Below, one piece after another: positions 37,100-51,500 of a stretch of DNA of 64,000 nt (its first letter is position 1; the number at the start of each line of letters is the position of its first letter). Source of the stretch: Dermatophagoides farinae (taxonomy: Eukaryota > Arthropoda > Arachnida > Sarcoptiformes > Pyroglyphidae); the NCBI RefSeq assembly GCF_024713945.1, contig NC_134682.1, forward strand, positions 4,255,001 through 4,319,000. The letters run 5' to 3'. Both the position numbers and the translations under genes were made by a program. The notes beneath the pieces are model-generated. The model searched no databases and was not told the DNA's origin. It worked only from the letters and a program-made list of their open reading frames with translations.

Positions 37100-40000
37100 T
37101 CAGATATGTTCACAGTACTTGATGATGATAATTTCAATGCCAAACCACTACTGGATGCAAGAAATTGAACAAATTCCTAGCTAATTTCTGGTTCGTGTGG
37201 AAAAAATTCCAATCTTCATTTTATTGTTGTTCATCATACACTTGGAAAATCAATTATCTTATCATAAATTGATGAGTATTGCCTGAAAATGTGTAAGATG
37301 TGTAATTTATTCTGGGAAATTTTCCAGAAATTTTCCATAAATAATCATAATAACTATACAAATTGTGATGATGGAAAGTTTTGTTTTTTTGTTCATCCTC
37401 ATTTGAATCATATTGTAGACAAAATTAAAGAATTTGACGATTCTGGCCACTGTTATCAATGTAATCTTTGATTATTGTTGACTATCAAGCAAAAAAAAAA
37501 AAAAAAGAATCGATATTGAAATTAGATATTCACAATGAAAAATAAAACAAAACAAAAAATCATCGAAAATCGATACAATAGAATGCCATGACAACCGTAT
37601 ACGCTAAACAAACAAGCAGCAAATTCCGTATTTTTTTTTTGATTATTATTCCATATCCAAATCCTAGGATACAAATGTGATTAATTTTTTTTTTGCAGTC
37701 GAAGAAACAAACAGAATAAAAAATTCTGTATTCAAAATGTTTCTTTTTCTGGTTCAATCGAAATTTAATCTCTTTTTTTTTTTGCACTGTTGAAACCAAA
37801 AAAAATATTCATGATGATTTTGAAGAATTTCAAGTATTCGTTTTCATTGATTTCACTGTTATCAATCTGATTCTATATTCTTGTCATTATCCTCATCATC
37901 GTCATCATTGGAATGATGACAGAATTTTTGTTTCTAAATAAAAATTTCCAAAAAAAAAAACTGAATTTCATTTGAATTAATTCCAATGAATGACACACAA
38001 ACACATAAATTTTTGAAAGTGATCCGGAAAGAAAAGTGATGCATTTACAATTCTGTGTTATATAAGCTTCGTCGTCGTATATAAACACACACAGAGAGAG
38101 AATGAAAAAATTGATTTTTTTTCTTTGCTTCCAAATTTATTCATGAAATCTTAAAAGTTGAATTTCCATTTTTTTTTCGTTTTCTTTTTTTTCTTTTGAC
38201 ATCATCATCCCCTTTCCCCTTGTTTAAAATTCTTTTTTTAGATTCTTGAGAAAAAAAATTCATTGTATTATTAGTATATATTCAATAGAAAGTTCCTGGA
38301 AAGACTGAACAAGCAAAAAAAAAAAAAAAATTATGAAAAGATTCCTTGCCTTGTTTTTCATTAATTACATCTCTTTTGTCATTTTTTTAGCCATTTTAAT
38401 GTTTTTTGTTTGTTTGTTTTTCTCCATTCCAATGGCCATAATCATCATCCTTGACTACAACAATAACGACATAATTGTTGTCATTGTTGATGATGATTTT
38501 TCATAAATAAAATAGTTGTTGTTTTTGTTGTTGTTGTTATTGTCCACTCTTCCAACTCTTGACCGTTCCGTCAACTATCCAAAAAACAAAACAAAAAAAA
38601 AACACTGGCTAATATCATCATTATCATGATGACGATGACCAGAATTATTTCTTTTATTTATTCCTTCAACTCAATAGAATTGAATAGAAAAAAAAGAGAT
38701 GCGTGTGTTTAATACCGAAATTGAGCTCGATTTAATGCCAAACATAAGACATATGAATGTGTTTTTTTTTTCATTCTTTCATTCTTTATTACACAAACAC
38801 GGAATTTAGCGTGTGGTTTATCCATTTTGGTTGTTTGTGGTTTTTTTTATATATCACTATTTATGGCTGCATTTCAAATGATGATGATGATGATGATGCG
38901 GTTTTCAAGAAAATTGATATCGAAACTTTATTGGTGATGATATTTCAGTTGGGTTTTCCATTTTCTATATATAGTGTGATTATGGACCGTAAAACGATAT
39001 TGTGTGTGTGTGTCACGTTGTGGTTGTAATTTCCGGTGAATGAATTTTTTTTCGTTTTTTTTGTTGTTTTTTTTTCATTCCATTTCAATCAACTCAATCG
39101 ATTTTATTTTGAATTTTTCGTTTTTTTTTTGGGGGGCCAGAAAAAAATTCTAATGACCAGAATGTTTTTTTGTTGGGAAATTTTCATTTTCATTGTCCAC
39201 ATTTTGGTTGTCTGTTTACATCCGTCGTGTGTGTGTGTGTGTTTTTTTTTGTTTGTTGACAAATATGCTGTGTGGACATATGGCCAATTTGACAATGATG
39301 ATGATGATGGACGGTGGAAAAAAACAAACAAACAAACTGACTGACTGACTGGCTGAAAATGGCCCAAAAATCAAATTGATTTGCATCGTTCATTTTTTTC
39401 TGTTTATTTTATTTTGTTTGAAATTTAAACAAACAAAACAAAAACGACAAATTCCAACAAAAAAAATTTGAAACAAGTCAATCATGACTGATGATTGTTG
39501 TTGCTGGTTTGTTTGTTTGTTTGTTTAATTAGAAATAGAATGGGCAAAAAAAAAACACTGAAAATTTTAATACATGAAAACTCGATTCATTTGTGTTGCT
39601 GAAACACCGAGGAGTTTCTCAAGAAATTTTAATGATGATGTGATTTGCTTCATTCTTTCATACTTTGGCCATTTGGCCACCCCCACCCCCACCCCCACTA
39701 CCTCCTGGCTGCTGGTGGCTGTTGAAATTTTTTTTTTCACTGTCAACAGTATGAATTGAATGGAATTCAATTCACACATTCGAATTCGAATGTCATTAAA
39801 TTAAATTTTTAGAAAAAAATTCATTAAAAAAGAAATCTGAATTTTTTTCCCGCATTGTCATCACTTTTATTCTTGTATTTTTTTTCATCCAAATTCTTTC
39901 ATTTCTTCTATTTTTGCTTCTTCGATATAAAAATGAAATAGCAGGGAATTCAACGAGGAAAAGAATATTCTTATTACATTCTACAACTGGAATATAACAA
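31784..40000. other. Long simple-repeat region, no gene recognised (part 1)
   Basis: AT-rich sequence with pyrimidine/purine tracts: (CT)n-(GT)n at 32281-32346, (GA)n at 32608-32628 and 33042-33070, (GT)n at 33834-33857, (CT)n at about 37066-37096, a 24-base T run at 35026-35049, and frequent (CAA)n/(GTT)n and (GAT)n. Open frames are short and repeat-driven. One small frame at 37289-37471 starts with an ATG and has three Cys pairs (MCKMC, CDDGKFC, HCYQC), but nothing else supports it. The region may be intronic for the downstream zinc-finger gene; that is not demonstrable. Confidence 0.6.
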
Positions 40001-40663
40001 ATGAATGAAATAAAAAAATGAAAAGAAATTCATCATCATCATCATTATGTCCCCTTTATTTCTCTGCTAAAATTTGAAATTTGAAATTCGAAATGAAAAT
40101 GAATTGAGCGGAAAAAAAAACAAAATTTCAAATTGAATAAATTCGATGGAAAAAATGATGTTTTCAATGTTCATTATTTCTTTATACATAATAATTTAAT
40201 AAATTTTTTTTTTGGCCTAGCAAAAATGAAAAAATTTTTTTTGACTGATGATGATCATAGAATATAAGGGGCTGATTTATTTGATTTCGTTGAATTCATT
40301 TAACAAAAGATTCTGGTTTGTTCGTTCCTGTTGTTGTTTCTGTTGTTGTTGCCGTCGTCGTCTTCGTTGTTGTTGTTGTATTATCATCATGATCATCGTC
40401 ATAATCAAAAAGCAAATTCATTTATGCCAGAAAATGATTATTGTTATTGTTGTTGTTGTTGTCGCTGTTGTTGTTGTTGTTGCTGTTGTTGTTGTTGTTG
40501 TTGGTATGGATGAAATGGAAAAGTTTTTTTTCTTCTTTCCATTCGTCATTTATTGCTTGTGTGTGTGCGATTATATTCAATTATAATGAGAATTTTACAT
40601 TTTTTCTTTTCTTTTTGAATAATTTATAACAAAAATGTTACATGCCGAAAAAACATTGAGTGA

Positions 40664-40716
40664 ATGACTGGCTGACTGACTGACTGACTGACTGATTACT
40701 AGCTGACTGGCTGACT
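40664..40716. repeat. (TGAC)n tetranucleotide repeat
   Basis: Imperfect tandem TGAC units with GGC and TAC interruptions. Shorter copies of the same unit occur near 39338-39355 and 48139-48163. Confidence 0.85.
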
Positions 40717-41397
40717 TTTAATTCTAAATGACTTTATCATTATTTTTCGGTAATATAATGATGATGATGATGATGATGATACAAACAACAACAACAACAA
40801 CAACAACTAAGTTACAAAAAAACAAAACACAGAATTGTAAAATGAGAAATGGATGATGATTTCATTGAAGTTTGTGGTGGCGGTGGTGGTGGTTTTCTCG
40901 CCACCAGAATCAACAACTTGAACTGATGAATCCATTTATTCATTCATTCATGATGGTGCGGAATTTTGCAGATTGCTTGATGGCCTACAAAACTTTTCTT
41001 TTTCACTATAAATGTGTGTGTGTGTGTGTTTGTTGTACACGATAATTGAGTCAAGTAATTATTTTCGTCTGTTTCATTCATTTTTTTTAGATGTCGAAGA
41101 AAAACTTTTGTCTCTGTGTGTGTGTTTTTTTCATTTCATTCCATTTCGTTTCGATTCCAATTCCAGAATTGAAATAATAATAATAAACTTCTCAGTATGG
41201 TTTATGATTTTTCAGGTTTTCCAGTATTTTTCATTACAATATATTCAATTATAAATCAGGAAAAGAAAAATTTTCCAATTTCATTATCATATGCCAGCTT
41301 CACACTGTTCACAATGCCAAAAAAAAAAAATCGAATCACTGTGGTGATGCGAAAGTGAAAAAAAAATTCATTTTCATTTCATTTGAATTAAAATGTG

Positions 41398-41399
<2 letters not shown>

Positions 41400-41437
<38 letters not shown>
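41400..41437. repeat. (AG)n microsatellite
   Basis: Uninterrupted dinucleotide tract of about 38 bp, one of the longest in the window. Confidence 0.95.
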
Positions 41438-41440
<3 letters not shown>

Positions 41441-41765
41441 TTCAATTCTTGAAATGATTAATGAATTCTTCATTCGTGTGCATGTGTGCATGTGTGTGTG
41501 TGTGTGTTACTTGGTTTCGAAATTGATTCACATTTGTTGTTTTTATTTTTAAATTTCACAATTCAATTCATTAGAATCGTTAAGATTTGGAAAAAAAAGT
41601 CATTAGAATCTTTGTAAAAAGAAAAAGTTTTGTCTATGAGTGTGTGTGTGTGTGTGTTTTAAAATTGTGAAAATTGAAATTTCTAATTGCATTAGATTTT
41701 TTTTTGCCATCAATAATTAAACACATTGAGAATTCAACAACATTGAAATGAAACTCAATAAAATA

Positions 41766-41767
<2 letters not shown>

Positions 41768-41800
<33 letters not shown>
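41768..41800. repeat. (AC)n microsatellite
   Basis: Uninterrupted dinucleotide tract of 33 bp, about 330 bp from the (AG)n tract. Confidence 0.95.
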
Positions 41801-41803
<3 letters not shown>

Positions 41804-44800
41804 ACAGAATAATGGCCATTTCATTTCAAACCAACAACAGAACAACAACAAGAATTTATTTTTATTTTTTTTTTGTTCGATTCTCTTTCACTTCATCATC
41901 ATCATCATTTGGATTCTAGATTTTTTTTCGGTCTATAAAAAAACAAACTAATGATTTATTATGTTGTGATTGTCAAACAAACAGAAAAAAAAATTCTGTT
42001 TGTGTGCGTGTATTCTCTGTGTATATATGAAATAGCCCAACATGTTCCAAATATAAATGACAACAATTTTTTTTTCTCGTTTTTTCTTCATCTTATTTGA
42101 CCACCACCACCACCATTGATCATTGATCATTCGTCATCATCATTCGTATTCTAGCGACAACAACAACAACAAAAACAGAAATCAAACAACCAAACAACCA
42201 AACAACAACAAAAACAACAAAATACATCAAATGATCATTATTTTCAAAAAAAAAAAATGATTCGATTGATTTGATTTGCTGATAAAGCCTAAAGTTCAAA
42301 TACACATAATGAAAAATTTTTTTTTCCAATTTTAATTGAATTAAATCAAAATAATGATGATGATGATCGATAACCAATCATCATCATCATCATCATCATC
42401 GGAATGAAATGAAATGAAAATTTAATTGATACTCAGAACCAACAGAATCGAATGATTGAATCATTGATGATGATGGAATTGAAAATGAAAACAACAACAA
42501 CAACAAAAAAGAAAAAGAAAATAACTTTTCAATGTTACTGTGAAATAAAAAGAAAGAATCGACACACACAAAAACATCATTATTTCGATGCTGCAGTTGT
42601 CATCATCATTACACCATTTTTTTTTTCTTCATTCTTCATTCAGTCTGGTTGTTTGTTTTTCCATTTTATTTCTGTTTTTCTTTTTTTTTATTTTTTTGAA
42701 CATTAGAATTCTTGATCAAATTCAATTGGAAAGAATTTTCTTTCCTATTTTTTTCATTTTCATTCGGACTCTATCAATTTTCATCGGTTTTTTTCCACTC
42801 TATTTCAAGTCTTTCTTTTTTTTCCAATTCACATCGATTCACTGAATTCTTCTTGTTGCTATTGCTGTTGTTATAATAATCAATTTTGACCATACAGAAT
42901 TTTTGCACTCTGGAATGCTTGAAAATTAATATAAACCATGCCAATGTTCATGAGCATTGAAACCACCAAAAAAAAAAAAAAAAAAAAAAATAAAAATTCT
43001 GAAGATGTAATTTATTCTCTCTCTCATATATATAAATACGGTCAGTCACATAACATCAACAACTCGTTTTTTTTTTCATTGAAAAATTATTTATGTGTAA
43101 ATGTTGTATGAATTCCCATTGGGAATCCAGTTATTCCATGACCCAGAAACAAAACAAAACAAAACGAAAAACAAAAACAAAAAAAAAATTCTTCATTTAT
43201 CTATCTCTCTGGCGGTTGGTCGGTGTTATCATCATCATCATCATCATAGTTATTATATAACACACACGCACACACAGAAACATCCATTAATATGTATAAA
43301 TGTTGTGCGAGCTAGAAATAAGAAAACCAAAAAAAAAAAAAAAAAAAATCATTCAGACATTCATTCATTCATTTATTTTGATTTCATTTTCAATTTCAAA
43401 GTTGTTACATCATCATAATGATAATGACGATGATGATGATGATGATCATTCCAATGAGTCCGAATGAGTCCCAATTCACGATGCAAACATTAATTCTAGA
43501 TAGATTCAGATTATCATTGTTGAAACATGACCAGATGACCAAAAAACAAAAACAAATGAAAATATTACCACCAGAATATTTTTATCTGGATATCTGGAAC
43601 TTGAGACAATTGAAGAAAAGTGGAATAATAATAAGAAAAGAAACAAAAACATTAATATGGATCCAGAGCAACTAGACTTTCATTCATTCATTCATTACAA
43701 TTGAATCATTTTTTTTCACGGTTTCATTTTCAATGTTATTCTGTATTTTTTCCTTGGAATGGTCAGTTGATATTTACTTGGTCTTTTTTGTTTGTTTGTC
43801 TTATTTGGTTTGTGTTTCGAGGTAGATTTTTTTTGTTGTTGTTGTTGTCTCACTTTTACATTGTAAGACAACAAAAACAACAACAACAACAAATCTACTC
43901 ATCATAGCATTAAATTTGTGGACATTATTCAACTGGATTATATCGATGACGTGTCCATATAAATAATTCCAATTACAGTAATGGAATAAAAAAAAAATTC
44001 TTGAAATCTCCATCATACTCATCAGGCAGAATAATCTCTTTTTCTATTTTCTCATTTATTTTATTTTTTCAAGAATCGATTCACTGACAATCGAAAAATG
44101 GAAAGAAATAGAAAGAAAGACCATAGTGTACCATTGTTACACACATGTTTTGAATCAAAATTCAAGAATTGTAAAAAGTTTTCCAGTTCTGAAACAAAAA
44201 ACAAAATCATGTCGATCTCTTGATAATCATGATGATGATGATGACAACCGAAACCAAAAAAAAAAAAAAGAGAAAGAGAAAGGAAAAAAAATTCAATGGC
44301 CAAGTTCAGCCTACTTTTTTTTTACTGGTTGCGTGAATCAAACAAACAGAAAAAAAAATTTGAATTTAAATGGAATTTTTTTTCTCTCTATTTTGATAAT
44401 CATCACACAGACACAGATTATCATCATCATTGCCATCGTAGAATTTGTAAATCGTGGGCGTCTTTAGTAGTATAACCACATCACTTGGTTTGATTTTTTT
44501 TTTTTGTTGTTGTTGTTGTTGTTCTATACACAAACATTTTATGTATCCATGGATTCATGATGATGATGATGAAAAAATAACGAGAATTTCGCTATTTCAA
44601 CAATCCACAGAGGTAAATGTTCCATGAAAATGAGTAAAGAGAGAGAGAGAGAGAGAGTATAGAAAATTACTTTTCATTTTTATTACAGGTTTTTTATTCA
44701 TCGTTTCTGGGCTTGGTAGAATTCTGAAACGAATGCCTTTTTATCAGCCAATTTCCATGATCATTATCATCAGAAACAAAACAAAAAAAAGGGAACAATT

Positions 44801-47361
44801 TTCCTGAGCAACAAAACATTTGGAATTTTCATTGATTCAAAAAAAGAACATTAAAATGGAACCAAAAAAAAAAAATTTAAATTCTCATTTTCAAAACAAC
44901 CAACGGTGGGAGGGGCAGAATTCAATGAAATTAAACCAGATGTGTGTGTGTGTGTGTGTATGTTGAAAATGGTAAATTATTATCATTTTTGATTTCGTTG
45001 TCAAAACATTTTTGTTTGTTTTTCATTTTGGTTCCATTTCATTATGTAATAATTTCACATTACAGAGCTAAGAATGCAACAAAAAAAGAAATTATTACCA
45101 GACATTCATAATCAAAACGATACAACCAGAGATGTTCCAGCGGTTTTTTTTACCATAAAAAAGAATAAATAAAAAATGAAGAATCAAGAATTGTAAATTC
45201 AAGAATCATCACACACACACACACACGCAAACAAATGAACCAAAGACATAAATTTTATTTTCATTCAGCCAAAAGGAAAACAAAAAAAAAAAATACACAT
45301 AATTATTCCATCGTGTAGCGTTACAAATTCTGCATTTAAATAATGAAAATTGGAAATTTTTAGCTATAGATATTCATATTTACATACAAAAAAAACAAAC
45401 AAACAGAATAAAACCAATTCTAATTCAAATTCTTTTTTATTTCGTTTGTTTGTTTTCTTCAAGAAATTTCAATTATTCATCATCTTAATCAGTGATTCTG
45501 AATTCCAGCAAAAAAAACAAACAAACGTGAATATTCAAATTTTGATGAAGAAAATTTTTTTTTATTGTTTTTAATGTTCATCTTAATTTTTGAAAATTTT
45601 TTTCATCATCTTTCTTCATATGCACAGCATTTGTGTATGATCCATTGGTAATTTTATTTTCAATGTGTTCATTTTTCTTGTCTTTCATGTTAATTGAAAA
45701 GGTGACATCATATATCAAACGCACACACACACAGAGAAATCAAATTGCTCAAAGACAAATTGCTCTGATGGACACATTTATTAATTTGGACAACAATAAC
45801 AAACAAACAAACAAAAAACAAAAAAATGTGAACTTTTACTGTCCAAACATCCGAATTTGTCAATGACAATCATATATCATCATTTTTCTGTTTTATATTT
45901 GCCTTCATTTTTTTTTTTTCGTTTCAAACATTTGATCCAAACAAGACAAGACAAGAAAAATTTCATAAGTTTTTCTTCAGTTGTTCATTTTTTATTTGTA
46001 CGTTTTTTCCATTGTTGTTGTTGTTGTTGTTGTGAGACCAATATTTTTTTGACAGCTAATTTTTTTTATCCTTAGACTTTTTTTTCTTTTATTCATTCTA
46101 CTGTGTGTGTGTGTGTGCCAAACATAATGAATATTCTTGGAGTTTTTATTATTCTGCTTGATCCAAGAATTTTATTTTCTTTTTTTTCTGTTTTTGTGTT
46201 TGTGTTTATTACATAAGAACCATCATTTTATTTTTCTTGCACATCATCAACAATAAGTAGTAGCAGCAGCTAACTTTATCAGAATGCTTGTGATATGATG
46301 TACATGATTGTTATCGGGTTATTATGAATTCTTGAATGGGGAAAAACAAAAAAAAAAGTTGGCTTCACTGTAAAGAATTTATTTATTCTGAATACAATAT
46401 TTTTTGTTGTTGTTGTTGTTGTTGTTGCGAAATTAACAAATTTTATTATTTCTCTTTACCACAGAACTTTTGTTCCATTCGTTTTGTCATCCCGTTGTTA
46501 TTGTCGTTGTTGTCGTTTGTTTCAATCAATCAATTTGCCTCCAGGACATATACACATTTGGGCTGCTGATGTTTTGTTTCAAAATTTTTAAAATTCTGAG
46601 GTTTGTTCTTTAAAAAATTTTCCAAAATTGAAATTTTTGACACTTTTCCGTGATTATTTTTTTTGTTGTTGTTGTTGCTTGGTGTTTCGTAGAATTTTTT
46701 CTCTCTTCTTAAACCATATTTTTTTGTGGTTATTAGTTAGTGATATTGTGACAACTGTATATATATATATACAGAGAAAAAAAAACTCATTTCAAATTCC
46801 AATAACGTCATCTATGAATTGGTGGTTTCAAATTTCATCAAAAAAAAAAGAATTCCTCACTAGAATCTAATGTATTTTCCATTATTCTCTGCCACCAGCA
46901 AAGACGAACGAAAAAAAAAACAAATAAATGAAGACAAAAAAAACTGAATAATTGATGATTGAAAATCTCATCAAGTAAGCATTTCATTCTAGTATTAAAA
47001 AAAAAGTTTCATTTTCCCTTCCGGTATCTTATTACTTCAAAAACCATTTTTTTATTCTTTCTTATTCTTATTCATTCACTGTAATTTTATAGCTATAGTG
47101 TGTAATTTATGATTTGTTTCTCATACAAATTCAAAGCAATTCAATTTGTAAATTCAAGGAAAACCAGTAAAAAAAAATCATATACGGGCATTGAATAATA
47201 GAAATTCAAACAATAAATGATTGAGAATCTGATTTCTTTTGATTTTTTTTCCAATTTCACTTTTTTTTCTGTGTCCATTCAATGGCAAAAAAACTTTATT
47301 CAAACGTAATTGAGTTGATACTTTTGCTGTTGTTGTTGTTGTTGCTGTATCCAATCAATCA

Positions 47362-47389
47362 ATCGATCGATCGATTGATCGATCGATCA
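47362..47389. repeat. Palindromic (GATC)n block
   Basis: Tandem ATCG/GATC units around a central GATTGATC. Each unit is self-complementary, so the block can pair with itself; it is also a cluster of GATC sites. Confidence 0.85.
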
Positions 47390-48500
47390 TACAATTTGAT
47401 TTCATTTTCTTTCATTGGAAAATGTGTCTTAATTCAATATTGAAATCGTTGTTGCTGTTGCTGCTGTTGTTGTTGTTGTTGTTGTTGTTTTGCCATCTGA
47501 TTGATTTCCATTCATTTCAAATAAATAAAGATTGATTATCAATTTGAAATGGGTGAAAGAAAAATTCATTTCAAATTGAATTCAACTGGATTCATCATCC
47601 ATGGCTTTAGTTTTAATATTGATTTATCCGATTTATCCATGAATGTGTGTGCGTGGGCGGATAATCATTTTCGATTAATCATAATTATTTTTCAATTCAC
47701 GTTCGCACACAATACACAGACATTTCACTCATTTTCTGTCGAACAACAATTCAACAATTCAATTTTGATGGGTTGGTGGAATTTTCTTTTTGGCATACTT
47801 TTCATCATCAAATCCAGATGAAATAATTTCATTTTGCATGTCAAATAAAAATTCTTGATCAAGTTCTTGATCAAGAAAAAGTTTATTTATTCTCTCTCTC
47901 TCTCTCTGTGTGTTTGTGTTTATTCAATTGTTTTTCATGTGTGTGTGTGTATGTACCAATTTTTACTCAGTCGGCCAGTTGTTTTGTTTTCATTTTTCTT
48001 TTTTTTTCTCTGATAATCATTCATTCGGCTTGAATAATTTCCGGTCATGATCTTGTTTTTTTGCTGCTGCTGCGGCCATTTTTCTCTATCATCCATCTTT
48101 TCTCTCTCTTTTTTTCGGTTATTATGATCATTCAATTCTGACTGACTGACTGAATGACTGACTGTGTTTTTTTTTATCCGGAGGAAAGAAAAAAAACTTT
48201 TTTTTGTTGGCCTTTTTTTTACATTGGTCAACCAGAGCAAAAAAAAAACACACATACACACGCACAGAAAATTCAACCAACCGTAGCGGAAAAAAAACTT
48301 TTTCTTCTTCTTCTTGGGGCTGAGGGGCGATAGCTTGTTGTCAACCAAAACAAATAAAATGGACGTTGACGTTATATTCATCTTCATCATCATCATCATC
48401 ATCATCATGATGATCGTTTGTACAAACATATTAATCGTGTTCATATTCATTGGTTGAAAAAACGATTGTCAAGTTTTTAAAAAACGATCAGTAAAAAAAA

Positions 48501-51500
48501 AAGTTTGAGATTTGATTCGTTTCTCAAGAGAGACTATCTCATTTTTGATCTTGAAAAAATGAAAATGAAAAATGAAAATGGAAAAGTCTAAAAATGACAT
48601 TTTTTTCAAATGAAAAAAAAAAATAAATTCCGAATCAAACAAAAAATGAGAAAAAAAACTAATCATTATTTTTACATTCAAACTTGCCAATGATTCTAGT
48701 TATATTTATTGGTACTGGAAAAAACTTTTTTTTTCTTTTTTTTTTTGTCGCCATTGTCCACGATTGAATGATCGTATGATGAGAATTCATCATCATTATA
48801 GCAAATGTAGAATCACCGAAAAGTGGTCAATGATAGCAATCCAGCATGGAACATTTTTTTTCGATTTTTTTTTTGCTTTTAATATCAAATCAAAAATTAT
48901 TATTAAATGAATGAATGAATGGATGGATGGTAAAAGAAAAAATCCATTTCAAATCATTCGACCGGAATGTATTGCCCGCATACACACACACACACGCAGA
49001 GAAACCAAATATGTGTGTGTGTATGTTTGTTTGATGTTTTTCTGGTTTTCATCACAATAATTTTACAATAATTTTGTCTGCTTGTATTGAATGTTGTTCG
49101 ATCGTTGGCTGGCTGGTTGGTTGGTAGGTTGGTTGGCTGGTTGGTTGATTGGTCATCAGAAACAAAAACAAGAGGAACAACAACAACAAAAAAATTCTTG
49201 TCGCTAAAAATCGATTTTTTTTTTTTGGCCAAAAACAACAAAAATCTTTTATTTCTTGTTTTGTTTTTCATGTTTTTGTTGTTGTTGTTGTTGTTGTTCC
49301 ATAAAATTCTTTCTTGTTTTTGTCATTCACATTCATTTCATATTGATGATGATCATGATGACCACTTGATTTGAATTGCACACAAAACCAAATCAAAACA
49401 TTTATGGTCCAAAAATAAGACAGAGAGAGGGAAAGAGAGAATGATGGAAAGAAATTCAACCAAATTCCACAGCAACATCATGATATTCATAAACTAATCA
49501 TATATAATTCATTCAAGCCATACAACAACAACAACAACAACAACAACAGAAAAAATTCTCGATTCAATGCAATAAATGAATGAATAAACACGATTGATTG
49601 CAAATAAATCCAAAAAAATGATAGATGGTGATTCAATCGCAAACAAAATCTAGAAAAAAAAGATAATGAGATATATAGAATTTCTATGGAATCTCAAAAA
49701 AAAATGTAAATGAATACGAAACAATCAAACACGAATATTCTGTGTCTAACTACATTTTTTTTTTGATTCATAGAAAAAAAATTTCATTAATTTTTTTTCA
49801 GTTTTCTTTCACATCCAACAAAAAAAATCCAAAATCAAAATCTGCAATAATAAGCTAATCAAATAGCTGAATAATAATAAGTTCATCATCACACGGAATC
49901 TTTTCATATTTATACCCTATGGACATTTTTTTTTTTTTTTGAATTTGAAAACATAGTTCAACAACAACAACAACAACGACGACGATTCCGGTTAATATTT
50001 GAATTATTCGGGACTTGAAACACCAGAATTTCATTCATATACTGGTGGTGGTGGAATTTTTTTTTTGCCTGTCGGAAATGACGTATTTTTTCATGTCGAT
50101 ATTTTATTACTACTGCTTGAATTTCTCTATTATTATCAGCAATTTTTTTTCGAGAAAAAAAAACGAAGAAAAAAATTTTTTCATGCTTTTATCGAAAAAA
50201 AAAGAAAAAAATTCTTGTCTGAAGAATAACGCACACACACGAAAAAAGACTTGTAAAATTTTGTTGTTGTTCATAGTGGTGGAATTTTTTTTTCTTTCCA
50301 CTCACACAAATAGCTCTTCATCTTTTTATTTTTTTTTCTTTTTTGAATTTTATCCAAGTATGTCGATTGAATGAATGAAGAATAAAAAAAAACGAATGAA
50401 TAAATGACGACCAACAACCATTCCATCATCATCATCATCTATTTCCATTTTTACTACTTAAATAGTGAAACGAAACGAAATGAAAAAAAAATTCTGTGTG
50501 CGTGTATGTATGATGAATAAACTTTTCGTTTCGTTTTTCTTTCCCATTACATAATAAACACCTAACCCGCTACATTCTGAGAAAAACATGCACAAACACA
50601 CACACACACACTATTTGTCTATATCCATCCATTGATTCATCCATCAATCTACGGTAAATGGTAATGCAAATAATCAAAAAAATGAAAACGAAAACGAAAA
50701 CAAAATCCCCAGCAACAACAGCGACAAATATATATAAGGGCCAATTATTACATAAATCCAAGTGATAAAAAACATATGTGTGAAGCTCAAAATTTTGTGT
50801 CCACACACACACACACACACACACACACAAGAAGTTGAAAAAAAACCAAACGAAGAGAATTTAGGAATTTTTTTTTCTTATTCCAACAAAACATGTTGTG
50901 TTGTGTGATCAGAATTTACATTCACTCAATTTTTTTCTCTTTTTTTTTGGATTCTGCTGTTCGTTTGTTTATATATGTTCCCAGATTTAGATTTTTCTAT
51001 TTTTTTTTCACTGGCACTGAAATTTGATTTTTCATTTTTTCCACTCGAATTTTTTTTTCTCTTTCACCCCAACCAATTTGTTTGTTTGTTTGTTTGTTTT
51101 TTTTTTGATATTATTTTTGTTCGTTCACCAAAACAGAATATTATTGAATCCAAAATTGGTTACGGTTTGATGAACAGAATTTTTTTTTTGTTCATTTTTA
51201 TTTTCACGCTCTCTCCCATTCACTCTTGTTTGTTTGTTTGTTTGTTCTCACTTTTTTTTTCTACTGCTGTCAAATTTGAAATTAAATTTTTCAAAAATGA
51301 AAAACAAAAAGTGTCATGATTCAATTGTTTCACAAACATTTGTGTACGTAGAGAGAAAAAAAAATTCAATTGAAACCGTTTTTTTTGCCCACCAAATTCT
51401 TATTATTCTGATAATTCGTGTATTGAAAGAAATTCTCTCTGTTGCAGAATATTCGCAAAACACAGAACAGTGTTTGTGCTGATTTATGGAAATGAAGTCA

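Larger units (their letters stand above)
40001..48500. other. Long simple-repeat region, no gene recognised (part 2)
   Basis: Continues as before. Clear tracts: (GTT)n at about 40440-40502, (TGAC)n at 40664-40716, (AG)n at 41400-41437, (CA)n at 41768-41800, A runs near 42968-42990 and 43330-43348, a palindromic (GATC)n block at 47362-47389, and (ATC)n near 48381-48410. No frame with convincing protein character. Confidence 0.6.

Noticed and set aside
37289-37471. A 60-codon ATG frame with six cysteines
   Set aside because: Paired cysteines are suggestive, but there is no signal peptide, promoter, intron or recognisable zinc-binding spacing, and a frame this short can occur by chance.
48931-49150. 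Telomere- or CRISPR-like arrays among short tandem repeats
   Set aside because: The GGTTGGCT-like and tetranucleotide tracts are short, irregular microsatellites without spacer-repeat periodicity; the genome is eukaryotic.
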